DNA from: JAAXHF01 sp963665955
GTDB lineage: Bacteria > Desulfobacterota > Binatia > Bin18
DNA: 64,000 bases
NCBI GenBank assembly: GCA_965231765.1
Contig: OZ246887.1
Coordinates: 3,410,001 to 3,474,000 of the forward strand
Direction of reading: 5' to 3'
The notes under the pieces were generated by a model. The model ran no database searches. It was not told where the DNA came from and saw nothing but the letters and a program-made list of their open reading frames with translations. The translations under genes were made by a program, and so were the position numbers. Positions 7,603 to 15,971 of this stretch are shown one piece after another (positions within the stretch are counted from its first letter, which is position 1; the number at the start of each line of letters is the position of its first letter).

Positions 7603-8997
7603 TTATACCCCAATTTCCCGTAAGCGTTTGTCCACATTGACCCGTGCCGTGCCACCCGCTGAGCGGCGGCGGTCAACTGCGGACTCCAAGGTCAGGCGAG
7701 GGAAGAGATCCTGCTCAAATACTGGTGAGAAGTGTTTCCATTCTTCAACGGAAAGCTGTTCGAGCCCCTTGTTTTCAGACAAACATGAGCGGACAACCGC
7801 ACCGACAATTTCGTGGGCTTTTCTGAAGGGCACCCCTTTTTCAACTAAATAATCGGCAACATCAGTGGCCAAGGTAAAGCCATCTAAGGCGGCGGCCTGC
7901 ATCCGATCTTTGCGAAAGACGAGTTTGGCCAGCATCGCTTCTAATACTGTGAGCATGCTTTTGATCGTATCGACTGTATCAAAAAGCGGCTCCTTATCTT
8001 CTTGGAGATCTCGGTTGTAGGTGAGGGGGAGGCCCTTGAGTGTAGTGAGGAGGGCAAACAAATTGCCGTAGACTCTGCCTGTCTTTCCTCGGATGATTTC
8101 CGGCACGTCAGGATTTTTCTTTTGCGGCATCATCGAACTGCCGGTGGCAAAAGCATCTGGTAGCTCAATAAACTGAAACTCACTACTCGCCCACAAGACC
8201 AACTCTTCAGCAAAGCGACTCAGGTGCATGCTGATTATCGCACTGATCGACAGGAACTCAACTAAAAAATCTCGATCCGCTACCGTATCAAGACTGTTCT
8301 TACTCACGCGGGCAAAACCGAGCAGACGCGCGACATATGCCCGGTCAATAGGCAAGGTCGTACCAGCCAAAGCGCCAGCTCCGAGCGGCAGGACATTAAT
8401 CCGCTGCAGACACTCCTGCAACCGCTCGGCATCGCGGTCCAACATCTCATAATAGGCCAGTAAATGATGAGAGAGCAGCACTGGCTGGGCACGCTGCAAA
8501 TGGGTGTAGCCGGGCATGGCCACATCGCGATGCCGTTTGGCTAAGCGAGCGAGGCGTTTCTGCAGCGCAGTCAGTAATTTCTGGATGGTCTTTGTTTCCT
8601 CGCGTAAATATAGACGGACATCTAAGAGGACTTGATCATTCCGACTCCGGGCTGTGTGCAGCTTCCCGCCCACCGCGCCGATCTTTTCCGTCAAGCGCCG
8701 CTCAACCGCCATGTGAATATCTTCGTCCGAGGGCAGAAAGGGAAAGGTATCTTGCTCGATCTCGTGCTGGACACGCTCCAGACCTTTTTGGATTTTTGCC
8801 CCTTCATCTCGGGTGAGCAGCTTCTGCTTGACCAACATCCGGCAGTGCGCCTGACTGCCCTGAATGTCGTACAACGCCAGCCGCTGATCAAACGCCAGCG
8901 AAGAGGTGAACGCCTCCATAATCGGATTGGCCGCCTCGTCGAAGCGGCCAGCCCAGGCTTTTGTTGTCTTTTGGATCGTTTTGCGTGTGTGTTTCAT
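7603..8997 (-). CDS. argH: Argininosuccinate lyase
   Basis: Splits argininosuccinate into arginine and fumarate, the last step of arginine synthesis. It has 464 residues, the usual length. The fumarase/lyase superfamily signature GSSMMPQKKNPD lies near residues 280-295, TARSRNDQV near 115, and GYTHLQRAQP near 160, which carries the conserved active-site histidine. It follows argG by 39 bases, a gap filled by a heptamer inverted repeat, and precedes the lipoprotein gene by 4 bases. No defects seen. Confidence 0.97.
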   Translation of the reverse strand: MKHTRKTIQKTTKAWAGRFDEAANPIMEAFTSSLAFDQRLALYDIQGSQAHCRMLVKQKLLTRDEGAKIQKGLERVQHEIEQDTFPFLPSDEDIHMAVERRLTEKIGAVGGKLHTARSRNDQVLLDVRLYLREETKTIQKLLTALQKRLARLAKRHRDVAMPGYTHLQRAQPVLLSHHLLAYYEMLDRDAERLQECLQRINVLPLGAGALAGTTLPIDRAYVARLLGFARVSKNSLDTVADRDFLVEFLSISAIISMHLSRFAEELVLWASSEFQFIELPDAFATGSSMMPQKKNPDVPEIIRGKTGRVYGNLFALLTTLKGLPLTYNRDLQEDKEPLFDTVDTIKSMLTVLEAMLAKLVFRKDRMQAAALDGFTLATDVADYLVEKGVPFRKAHEIVGAVVRSCLSENKGLEQLSVEEWKHFSPVFEQDLFPRLTLESAVDRRRSAGGTARVNVDKRLREIGV

Positions 8998-9037
8998 ACA
9001 CAGCTGACAGCTGAGAGATCATTGCTGACAGCTGTGT
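8998..9037. repeat. Heptamer repeat forming a hairpin between argG and argH
   Basis: The unit ACAGCTG occurs at 9000-9006, 9007-9013 and 9028-9034, in perfect 7-base phase with two diverged units between. The outer arms, 8998-9011 and 9024-9037, form a 14-bp inverted repeat with one mismatch and a 12-base loop. In the transcript this would be a hairpin between the two cistrons. Confidence 0.7.
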
Positions 9038-10236
9038 TATTTTTGGGCTAACGCCCGCAGCCGCAAGCGTAGTGCATTAATCCGAATAAACCCCTCGGCA
9101 TCCGCCTGGCGATAGTCTCCACCAGCTTCAAACGTCGCCACTTCTGGATTGTAGAGGGTCTTGTCCGACTTACGCCCGACAATCATTACATTGCCTTTAT
9201 ACAGCTTGAGGCGCACTGTCCCAGTGACATTTTTCTGCGATTCATCAATCGCGGCCTGCAACATCTCACGCTCTGGAGCAAACCAGTAGCCGTAATAGAC
9301 CATCTCGGCATAGCGGGGGATGAGCGAATCGCGCACATGCATAGCTTCGCGATCGAGCGTCAGTGATTCCACCGCCTGGTGGGCAACGTGGAGAATAGTG
9401 CCGCCGGGTGTTTCGTATACTCCACGAGATTTCATGCCAACGTAACGGTTCTCAACTAGATCGATCCGACCGATACCGTGTTTGCCACCGAGTTCATTCA
9501 GCTTGGCCAGCAGGGCGGCTGGTGACAGCGATTCACCATTGACAGCCGTCGGGTTCCCGGCAACAAAATCCATCTCAATATACTCAGGCGTATCTGGTGC
9601 CTCTTCAGGAGACACTGACATGACAAACATGTCATCATACGGCTCATTCCACGGGTCTTCGAGAATGCCACCCTCAAAGCTGATGTGTAGCAGATTCCGG
9701 TCCGTACTATACGGTTTCTCCGCTGTCACTGTGATGGGGATGCCATATTTTTCGGTATACGCAATCAGCTCTGAGCGGGAGTTCATGTCCCACTCCCGCC
9801 ACGGGGCAATGACCTGGATATCAGGCTCTAAGGCATAATAGGTCAGTTCAAAACGAACCTGGTCATTGCCTTTTCCGGTTGCACCATGTGAGACGGATTC
9901 GGCGCCTTCGATACGGGCAATCTCGATTTGACGTTTGGCGATGAGCGGCCGCGCAATTGAGGTACCTAGCAGGTAGCCGCCTTCATAAAACGCGTTAGCT
10001 CGAAATATCGGAAAGACGAAATCCCGCACAAATTCTTCGCGCAGGTCGTCAATATAGATCTTACTCGCCCCGACCTGCTTGGACTTCTCTTCAACCGGAG
10101 CGAGTTCCTCGCCTTGGCCCAGGTCAGCACAGAAGGCAATCACTTCGCACTGGTACGTTTCAATCAGCCAGCGCAGGATAACCGAGGTATCCAATCCACC
10201 GCTGTAGGCAAGAACAACTTTTTTCACATCTCTCAT
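9037..10236 (-). CDS. argG: Argininosuccinate synthase
   Basis: Joins citrulline and aspartate using ATP. It has 399 residues from the ATG at 10236, where the family consensus MRDVKKVVLAYSGGLDTS begins. The pyrophosphatase P-loop AYSGGLDTS is at residues 10-18. Further marks are the GATGKGNDQVRFE segment and the substrate-binding region around the NRYVGMKSRGVYETPGG segment. An in-frame upstream start at 10275 would add 13 poorly conserved residues. It is separated from argF, its usual neighbour, by about 8.8 kb of unrelated genes. Downstream it shares a minus-strand run with argH and the dap genes. Confidence 0.97.
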   Translation of the reverse strand: MRDVKKVVLAYSGGLDTSVILRWLIETYQCEVIAFCADLGQGEELAPVEEKSKQVGASKIYIDDLREEFVRDFVFPIFRANAFYEGGYLLGTSIARPLIAKRQIEIARIEGAESVSHGATGKGNDQVRFELTYYALEPDIQVIAPWREWDMNSRSELIAYTEKYGIPITVTAEKPYSTDRNLLHISFEGGILEDPWNEPYDDMFVMSVSPEEAPDTPEYIEMDFVAGNPTAVNGESLSPAALLAKLNELGGKHGIGRIDLVENRYVGMKSRGVYETPGGTILHVAHQAVESLTLDREAMHVRDSLIPRYAEMVYYGYWFAPEREMLQAAIDESQKNVTGTVRLKLYKGNVMIVGRKSDKTLYNPEVATFEAGGDYRQADAEGFIRINALRLRLRALAQK

Positions 10237-10375
10237 GTCAGGTTTTACATTTTGCACAAGAAAACACCCATTCAAAAAAGTGCGGGCAGCCTACCATGCA
10301 GCTGCGAGCAAGACAACGGAGAGCGTGCTTCTGTGTCCGAATCTTGAAAAAGAAGTTTCGATACTGAGCGGAGGG

Positions 10376-10480
10376 TGTGTAAGATTCTCCGAAGTTGTAA
10401 AAGAAACCATTGGGCTGCTCCAAGACACTGGACGACTGACGTATCAAGGGCTCAAGCTGCCCACTCGAATTGGCGAATAG
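10376..10480 (+). pseudogene. Remnant of a regulator/cyclase N-terminus
   Basis: The 374-base stretch between argG and the next gene holds no intact gene. In one frame, 10379-10480 reads RFSEVVKETIGLLQDTGR and then LTYQGLKLPTRIGE before a TAG. This resembles the short N-terminal helical segment seen before the catalytic or ATPase domains of some large signalling proteins in environmental genomes; I recall the pattern but could not search for it. Where an ATG would be expected the codon is GTA, and GGAGGG sits just before it. I read it as a decayed gene start. It could also be chance. Confidence 0.35.
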
Positions 10481-10505
10481 AAAGGCTTAAAATGCAACGA
10501 GAATT

Positions 10506-10528
10506 GGCGAGGAGGTCGCTTCCTCGCC
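10506..10528. other. Hairpin upstream of membrane cassette
   Basis: GGCGAGGA (10506-10513) pairs perfectly with TCCTCGCC (10521-10528) around a 7-base loop. It lies about 80 bases before the TTG start at 10611, so it could be a leader structure or an operator. No T-run follows it. Confidence 0.35.
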
Positions 10529-10610
10529 AGCGGTGTAAGTCTGCAAGAAGCGGCAGTGTCTGCCGATTCTCGCGAGCAGTCTCATCCTCGTTAGATTTTA
10601 AGGAGGACGT

Positions 10611-11099
10611 TTGCATAACGAGCTGCTGAGGAGACGCTACGGCATCCTGTTGTCGTTGTTAACCTTTTTGTTTGTTCTCCGCGTTCTTGGCCAGGTCCTG
10701 GTTGCCTTTTTTGGTGTCGATTTCTTACCTGCCATGGAACATTGGTATTCCGGCTTGCTTCCTTATCCGGTCCTGTTGCCAATCCAGATCGTGATGATCA
10801 TAGTGATGGTCGGGATCATCTGGGACGTGACACGTGGGTCAGGGATTTTTTCTATCACGAAACGGGAAACCGGCATTTTCCTGAAATGGTTCAGCTACGT
10901 GTATTTTCTGTCAATGGTCGTGCGGTACATGTACATTATGGCTGGACACCCGGAGTGGCGTTGGTTTGGCCACACTATCCCGATATGGTTTCATATGGTG
11001 CTGGCGGCCTTTCTCTACACCTATAGCCACTACCACATTGTCTTCTCACACAAGCAAGTAGAGCAGGTAGAACAAGTAGAGCAGAGGCCAAGGCCATGA
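10611..11099 (+). CDS. Membrane protein, four predicted helices
   Basis: A 162-residue integral membrane protein of unknown function. The start is a TTG, supported by a full AGGAGG at 10601-10606, 4 bases upstream. Hydrophobic spans lie at about residues 11-33, 49-70, 88-110 and 118-140. Several aromatic and His residues fall in the last two (RYMYIMAGHPEWRWFGH, IPIWFHM, SHYHIVF), so metal, haem or quinone binding is possible but unproven. The C-terminal tail is a (VEQ)3 repeat from three 9-bp units. It overlaps the next gene by 4 bases (ATGA) and is the first gene of a three-gene cassette. I do not recognise the family. Confidence 0.75.
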   Translation: MHNELLRRRYGILLSLLTFLFVLRVLGQVLVAFFGVDFLPAMEHWYSGLLPYPVLLPIQIVMIIVMVGIIWDVTRGSGIFSITKRETGIFLKWFSYVYFLSMVVRYMYIMAGHPEWRWFGHTIPIWFHMVLAAFLYTYSHYHIVFSHKQVEQVEQVEQRPRP

Positions 11100-11740
11100 C
11101 TCTCGCAGAGCCAGCTGTCACGCTTACAGATTACGGTTTGGTGTTTGAGTGCGTAATACTCGCGTTGTTACTGCATAGGTTACAAGGCACAGCCACGGGA
11201 TTCCGTCATTGGTTTATCGTCTTTTTCTATGCGCTTGGTTTCGCGGCGTTCGCGGGCGGCACGACCCATGGATTTATACATGAAAAAACGTCCCTCCTGC
11301 ATACTGTAGTCTGGAACGCGACGTTGATCGCGATAGGTGTTGTCGGCCTGGCGGCATGGATGATCGGGGCACGACTGGTGTCTCGTGATGTCGTCAGCAG
11401 AGGGATACGTAGCGCCGCTGTCACCTTTTTTGTGACTTACTGCGCAGTGGTCGTGCTTATGGTGAATAGTTTTGTCGTTGCTATTATGTACTATCTTCCG
11501 GCGACCCTGTTTTTATTCATAGTGTTCCTGTCGAGATATCGGCAGCGACGCAGCAGCTATGGACTGTCAGGGATGAGCGGCTTGTTGTTGACCATAGCGG
11601 CAGCGGGTATACAACAAGCCGGGGTCGGGCTGCACCCGATCTGGTTCGATCACAACGCGCTGTATCATCTCATCCAGGCGGTTGCACTCTTCTTACTATT
11701 TCTGGCAGCACGCGGATTTATTCAAAATGAAGGAATATGA
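11096..11740 (+). CDS. Multi-pass membrane protein, DUF6962/CREST-like layout
   Basis: 214 residues with about seven hydrophobic helices. It is joined by ATGA overlaps to the genes on both sides. The pattern has a His in GGTTHGF in the second helix, and Asp and two His in WFDHNALYHLI before the last. This resembles the polar residues that bind metal in the CREST superfamily (alkaline ceramidase-type membrane hydrolases) and in DUF6962-like proteins. The resemblance is by layout only: spacing is HxxxxH rather than the usual HxxxH. It might act on a lipid or hold a cofactor for the adjacent Tat-exported flavoenzyme. Membrane protein is certain; family is tentative. Confidence 0.75.
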   Translation: MTLAEPAVTLTDYGLVFECVILALLLHRLQGTATGFRHWFIVFFYALGFAAFAGGTTHGFIHEKTSLLHTVVWNATLIAIGVVGLAAWMIGARLVSRDVVSRGIRSAAVTFFVTYCAVVVLMVNSFVVAIMYYLPATLFLFIVFLSRYRQRRSSYGLSGMSGLLLTIAAAGIQQAGVGLHPIWFDHNALYHLIQAVALFLLFLAARGFIQNEGI

Positions 11741-13254
11741 ACATGCAGACGCGTAGAAGCTTTCTGAAAATTCTGGCCCAGGCGGGCGCTAGTCTGGGCA
11801 GCGCTCCTTTTTCCCTGGCTGGTGAACGTGCAGACGGACGTGCAGACAAACTTGCAAGCCAGGATCGCGTGCTGGTCAACGATATTCACTCGCAACTCAA
11901 TCCGACCTATGTCCGAGAGGTCGTTCACGCAGACAGCTTCTCCCGGCTACAGGAGACGGTCACGACGGCAAAGCGCACGGGACAAACAATCAGTATTGCC
12001 GGCGGCCGGCATTCTATGGGGGGGCAGCAGTTCGGGACCGATACCCTGCTCCTCGACACCCGGCCCATGAGTAAGGTGCTCAACTTCGATACGACGCGTG
12101 GACTCGTCGAGGTTGAGGCAGGTATCCAATGGCCGGAGCTCATCAGTTATCTTATCGAAGTGCAGAAGGGGCAGGCGCAGCAATGGGGCATTGTTCAGAA
12201 GCAAACTGGCGCGGACCGCCTCTGCCTGGGCGGCGCACTAGGCTCCAATGTGCATGGCAGAGGCCTAACCTTCAAACCACTCATTGGCGATGTCGAATCC
12301 TTCCGGATGGTGGACGCAAACGGCGCAGTGAAACAGTGCAGCCGCTCTGAAAATAGTGAGCTGTTCAGGCTGGTGATAGGCGGGTATGGCCTCTTTGGCG
12401 TCATCGTGAGCATTACCCTGCGCTTGGCGCCACGTAGGAAATTGCAACGCGCGGTTGAAATCATCCAAACAGGTGATCTCATTCCAGCCCTAGAGCAGCG
12501 CATTGCGGACGGATATCTGTATGGAGATTGCCAATTCTCCATCGACCCAGGATCTGAAGGTTTTCTGAAGAAAGGCGTTTTCTCCTGTTACCGACCGGTC
12601 GATAATTCCGTTCCTATTCCTGCGACACAGAAAATATTAAATATCGACGACTGGCGTACACTGTACTCCTTGGCGCACAACGATCCGAAGCGAATCTTCG
12701 AGGTCTATTCCTCGTACTATCTGTCTACCAGTGGCCAAGTCTATTGGTCTGATACCCATCAGCTGGGCACGTACGTCGATGACTATCATAAGGCGGTGGA
12801 TCAGCATTCAGGTGCGGATTGGCCGGGTTCGGAAATGATCACGGAGGTGTACGTCCCACCGCCTGCATTGGGCATATTCCTAGACACACTGTCTGTGGAC
12901 TTTCGTCGCTATGCGGTCAAGGTCATCTACGGTACCATTCGCCTTATTGAGAAGGATGACGAATCGTTTCTTCCGTGGGCGAGGGAATCCTATGCGTGTA
13001 TCGTTATCAACCTTCACGTTTCTCACAACCCTCAAGGTATTGCAAAGGCGGCGAACGATTTCCGGCGTATTATCGACAGGGCAATCGAACAGGGGGGCAG
13101 TTATTTCTTAACCTATCACCGCTGGGCCAGTCACCAGCAACTCGACGCATGTTATCCGCAGATGTCAAGATTTTTGGAACTCAAACGTGAGTACGATCCT
13201 AACGAGGTCTTCCAGAGCGACTGGTATAGACATTACCGGCGCATGTTGGCCTGA
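11737..13254 (+). CDS. Tat-exported FAD-linked oxidase (ALO/GULO-like)
   Basis: 505-residue flavoenzyme. The N-terminus carries a twin-arginine signal, TRRSFLK at residues 5-11, then a hydrophobic stretch, so it is exported folded. The FAD_binding_4 (PCMH) fold follows: IAGGRHSMGGQQFG at about 88-101, where His92 is a candidate covalent FAD attachment site, then LCLGGALGSNVHGRG. The C-terminus, ending in YDPNEVFQSDWYRHY, matches the arabinono/gulono-lactone oxidase type. These enzymes oxidise sugar lactones or alcohols; the substrate here is unknown. It begins in an ATGA overlap with the preceding membrane gene, suggesting a periplasmic oxidase working with two membrane proteins, perhaps as electron outlet or anchor. 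Confidence 0.85.
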   Translation: MNMQTRRSFLKILAQAGASLGSAPFSLAGERADGRADKLASQDRVLVNDIHSQLNPTYVREVVHADSFSRLQETVTTAKRTGQTISIAGGRHSMGGQQFGTDTLLLDTRPMSKVLNFDTTRGLVEVEAGIQWPELISYLIEVQKGQAQQWGIVQKQTGADRLCLGGALGSNVHGRGLTFKPLIGDVESFRMVDANGAVKQCSRSENSELFRLVIGGYGLFGVIVSITLRLAPRRKLQRAVEIIQTGDLIPALEQRIADGYLYGDCQFSIDPGSEGFLKKGVFSCYRPVDNSVPIPATQKILNIDDWRTLYSLAHNDPKRIFEVYSSYYLSTSGQVYWSDTHQLGTYVDDYHKAVDQHSGADWPGSEMITEVYVPPPALGIFLDTLSVDFRRYAVKVIYGTIRLIEKDDESFLPWARESYACIVINLHVSHNPQGIAKAANDFRRIIDRAIEQGGSYFLTYHRWASHQQLDACYPQMSRFLELKREYDPNEVFQSDWYRHYRRMLA

Positions 13255-13310
13255 CTGGATTCTTGTCAAGTGGCGGGTAGGCCACAGAGTTGCCGAACAG
13301 CCTCTACAAC

Positions 13311-15896
13311 TCACTGCATCTGCCCGTCGGAGGAGCCTTTGGATGTCAAAACTAGTGTTCCTTCACTATGCTCTACAATCTCGGTTTTCTCCATCCACAT
13401 CGGATGATATTCCACCTCCGCCCAAGGCTGGAGCATGTCGTCATAGTGTGGGGTGAACGGCCGGCCCGATTGTCCGATGGCATTCATCGATTGGGCCTGG
13501 GTAACGTCAGCCATGTCTACAATCATGCGATAGGTTGCAGCAGCGGTCGCATTGAACGGCTGTTTGAACGAATAGTGCCCAAGGTTCACCGTGTGTCCGT
13601 CGCCACCATGCGCGACGGAGCGGTTCAGCAACCAATCGAGTGGCCAGACTTGGCCTAACGGGTGGACAAAAACAGCTTGGTGCAACTTCTCCCATTGCCA
13701 GTTGCTAGCGTCCGTACCGAGGCGCTGCCGAGCGTCCGCCACGGCATCCTGTACACTCTGGCGGAGGATATCCGTACGCGTCTCGACAACCGGAGTCTTC
13801 ACGTCATCCCACCAGTGCGCCTGAGGTTGTTGAATCAGCAGGTCGATGCCTGAGTACAGGAAGGTGCCGAAGCGTTCTGCGTAGTCCTCGTACAGATCTC
13901 TGAGGTCATCGCTGTAAGTATTTTTCATCAGGTGAAAAAAAACTAGTTCATACAGGGTTGCTGCGGAGGAATCTTTTGTCACCTGGCGATCCCACTCGCA
14001 TAGTGTTTGTACTGCCCAGCGGAGATCATCAGTCTCTTGGGTCTTCGTTGGGATCTCACAGATAAGGGGGACGAGTGTATCTGCAAACAGCGAGCGCTGA
14101 TCGGCCTGGTACTGCTGGGCGTCTTCCACCGAGATTTTTTCCTTTTGGCCGAGCAGCTGACTAAGGCGCAGGAAACGATACGGGGGGACCCAGCTATTGG
14201 AGAGGTGGTATGGGTAGTCAGTCTGGACCGTCCGCTGGTTTGACGTGGCCACGACGTGGGTGGGAACGGAGGAAACGGCGCTGCCTGTCACCTGTGGATC
14301 GGCCCCGCCTGGTGGTAGGAGATAGCTGGGGTTCTCTTCAAATGGCACAAACCCCGTCCACTCATGCTCGCCAGTCAAGCCTGGGACCGGAAAACGGCCA
14401 TCTCCCTTGGCCCGAATGGGAACCTTGCCTGTCATTTGCCAGCCGATATTGCCAGCGACGTCAGCATACATCAGGTTGAGGCCCATGCTAGAAAACTTCT
14501 TCGTTGCCGCTCGAAACTCTTCCCAGTTTGTGGCCATATTGATGAAGCGAAAACCCTCGATGCTGTTGTAGCTGAGTCCTTCTTGCACTCCCATCCATTG
14601 CAGCGCAAGTGTTTCCTTGAGACCAGGGAAGAGCGGAGTGATAATCGGTCCATGCCGAGTCGAGTGAATCTCGTGTGTTTCCGGGGTCTGGCCTTTGACT
14701 GAGATGGAGATCTGTTCCACGTGCATCTCTTCCCACTGGCCCTGAAACCAAACTTGCGTGGGATTGTCTGGGTTGAGCCGCTCAATGAAGAGATCTGAGG
14801 TGTCTGTCATAGCATTCGTCGTTCCCCAAGCGATGTGGCGATTATGCCCAACGATGACATACGGCAGGCCAGGATAGGCGGCACCGATGACATCGACGCC
14901 TGGTGCAACCAGATGCACCTCATACCACGTAAACGGCAGCGTGGTCGGCAGGTGAGGATCACTGACAAAAAGCGGCTTGCCCGTGGGAGTGCGTGCTCCG
15001 CCGACAACCCAGCCGTTACTAGCCGGTGTCCCGGAGCGGACTCCAGGCAGATGTAGAGGAAACAGGGTCAGCTCTGGGCCGAGACGCGAGAGGGTATCTG
15101 AGGACAGGCCAGAAAAGACGGGAGTGTATTGCGAATGTCTTATGCCAGAATCAAGTGAGGCGAGGTTGCCGGACCGTGTCCTGGCGTTGCTTATTTTGCT
15201 GACTTGACCTGCCTCGCCTGGCAAAATTGTTTCAGGCGCCTCAGGGAACAGCTCAGGGAGGAGAGCCGGGTCTAGCTTCGCAGCAATCTTTGTGGCGAGG
15301 ACTTCATCGGCAACATTCATACCTAAGCCCCAGTGCATGGGGAAAAGCATCCAGGCACAGTCCATTGCTTCAAAGGGTTCGAACTCATGGCTCAGGAGAA
15401 AAAACTCGAGCGGTAGCTTGCCCGGATGTAAGGCCACAAACGCATTCACTCCGCGTGCAAACGCGTCGAGCTCGTCTCGGACCTCCGGCGCGAGTGCCTG
15501 CCACGCCTGGCGCAAGAACTCCTCTTGATCGGGGCGGTAGACAGCTGTGCGTAACAAAAGATCAACATTGAGCACTTCAGGGTTTGCACCAAACAGCTCT
15601 GAGAGTCTGCCCTTGCCAAAGTGGCGCAGCAGATCTATCTGCCACAGCCGGTCCTGGGCTTCTGCATAGCCAAACGCAAAGGCCAGATCGACCCGGTTTT
15701 GGGCAAAGATATGGGGAATGCCATAGGTGTCTCTGATAATCTCGACCGGTTGTGAGACGCCTTCCACCACGACCGTGCCATCAATGGCAGAGTCACTCCG
15801 GTGGATGAGATACGAAAAACCGCCGATGCCGGCCACGGTACCAACCAAAACGAGCAGGACGAAGAGAACAAGAATACGTTGCAACCACTTCCTCAT
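13311..15896 (-). CDS. Penicillin acylase family (Ntn) hydrolase
   Basis: 861-residue precursor of an N-terminal nucleophile amidohydrolase. A membrane/signal segment (about residues 8-30) targets it to the envelope. Autocleavage is expected before Ser293, at GTPA/SNGWVVGG; the preceding part gives the alpha chain and the rest the beta chain. Further family marks are DPHLPTTLPFTWYEVHL, YPGLPYVIVGHNRHIAWG and a distal NQRT. Members cleave penicillins, acyl-homoserine lactones or other amides; specificity cannot be read here. AGGAGG lies 9 bases before the ATG. A wHTH-AAA-TPR regulator is divergent from a 75-base shared gap, which suggests local control. Confidence 0.92.
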   Translation of the reverse strand: MRKWLQRILVLFVLLVLVGTVAGIGGFSYLIHRSDSAIDGTVVVEGVSQPVEIIRDTYGIPHIFAQNRVDLAFAFGYAEAQDRLWQIDLLRHFGKGRLSELFGANPEVLNVDLLLRTAVYRPDQEEFLRQAWQALAPEVRDELDAFARGVNAFVALHPGKLPLEFFLLSHEFEPFEAMDCAWMLFPMHWGLGMNVADEVLATKIAAKLDPALLPELFPEAPETILPGEAGQVSKISNARTRSGNLASLDSGIRHSQYTPVFSGLSSDTLSRLGPELTLFPLHLPGVRSGTPASNGWVVGGARTPTGKPLFVSDPHLPTTLPFTWYEVHLVAPGVDVIGAAYPGLPYVIVGHNRHIAWGTTNAMTDTSDLFIERLNPDNPTQVWFQGQWEEMHVEQISISVKGQTPETHEIHSTRHGPIITPLFPGLKETLALQWMGVQEGLSYNSIEGFRFINMATNWEEFRAATKKFSSMGLNLMYADVAGNIGWQMTGKVPIRAKGDGRFPVPGLTGEHEWTGFVPFEENPSYLLPPGGADPQVTGSAVSSVPTHVVATSNQRTVQTDYPYHLSNSWVPPYRFLRLSQLLGQKEKISVEDAQQYQADQRSLFADTLVPLICEIPTKTQETDDLRWAVQTLCEWDRQVTKDSSAATLYELVFFHLMKNTYSDDLRDLYEDYAERFGTFLYSGIDLLIQQPQAHWWDDVKTPVVETRTDILRQSVQDAVADARQRLGTDASNWQWEKLHQAVFVHPLGQVWPLDWLLNRSVAHGGDGHTVNLGHYSFKQPFNATAAATYRMIVDMADVTQAQSMNAIGQSGRPFTPHYDDMLQPWAEVEYHPMWMEKTEIVEHSEGTLVLTSKGSSDGQMQ

Positions 15897-15971
15897 AATG
15901 ATGACCTCCTGGGTAGGACAAGAGGCTAGCAGCTACAGGTTGATCCCATTAGCCAAAAGGTTACACTCTCG

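Noticed and set aside
8998..9037. CRISPR-like or transposon end repeat
   Set aside because: Units are 7 bases with no spacers of constant length, and no transposase or target duplication is present.
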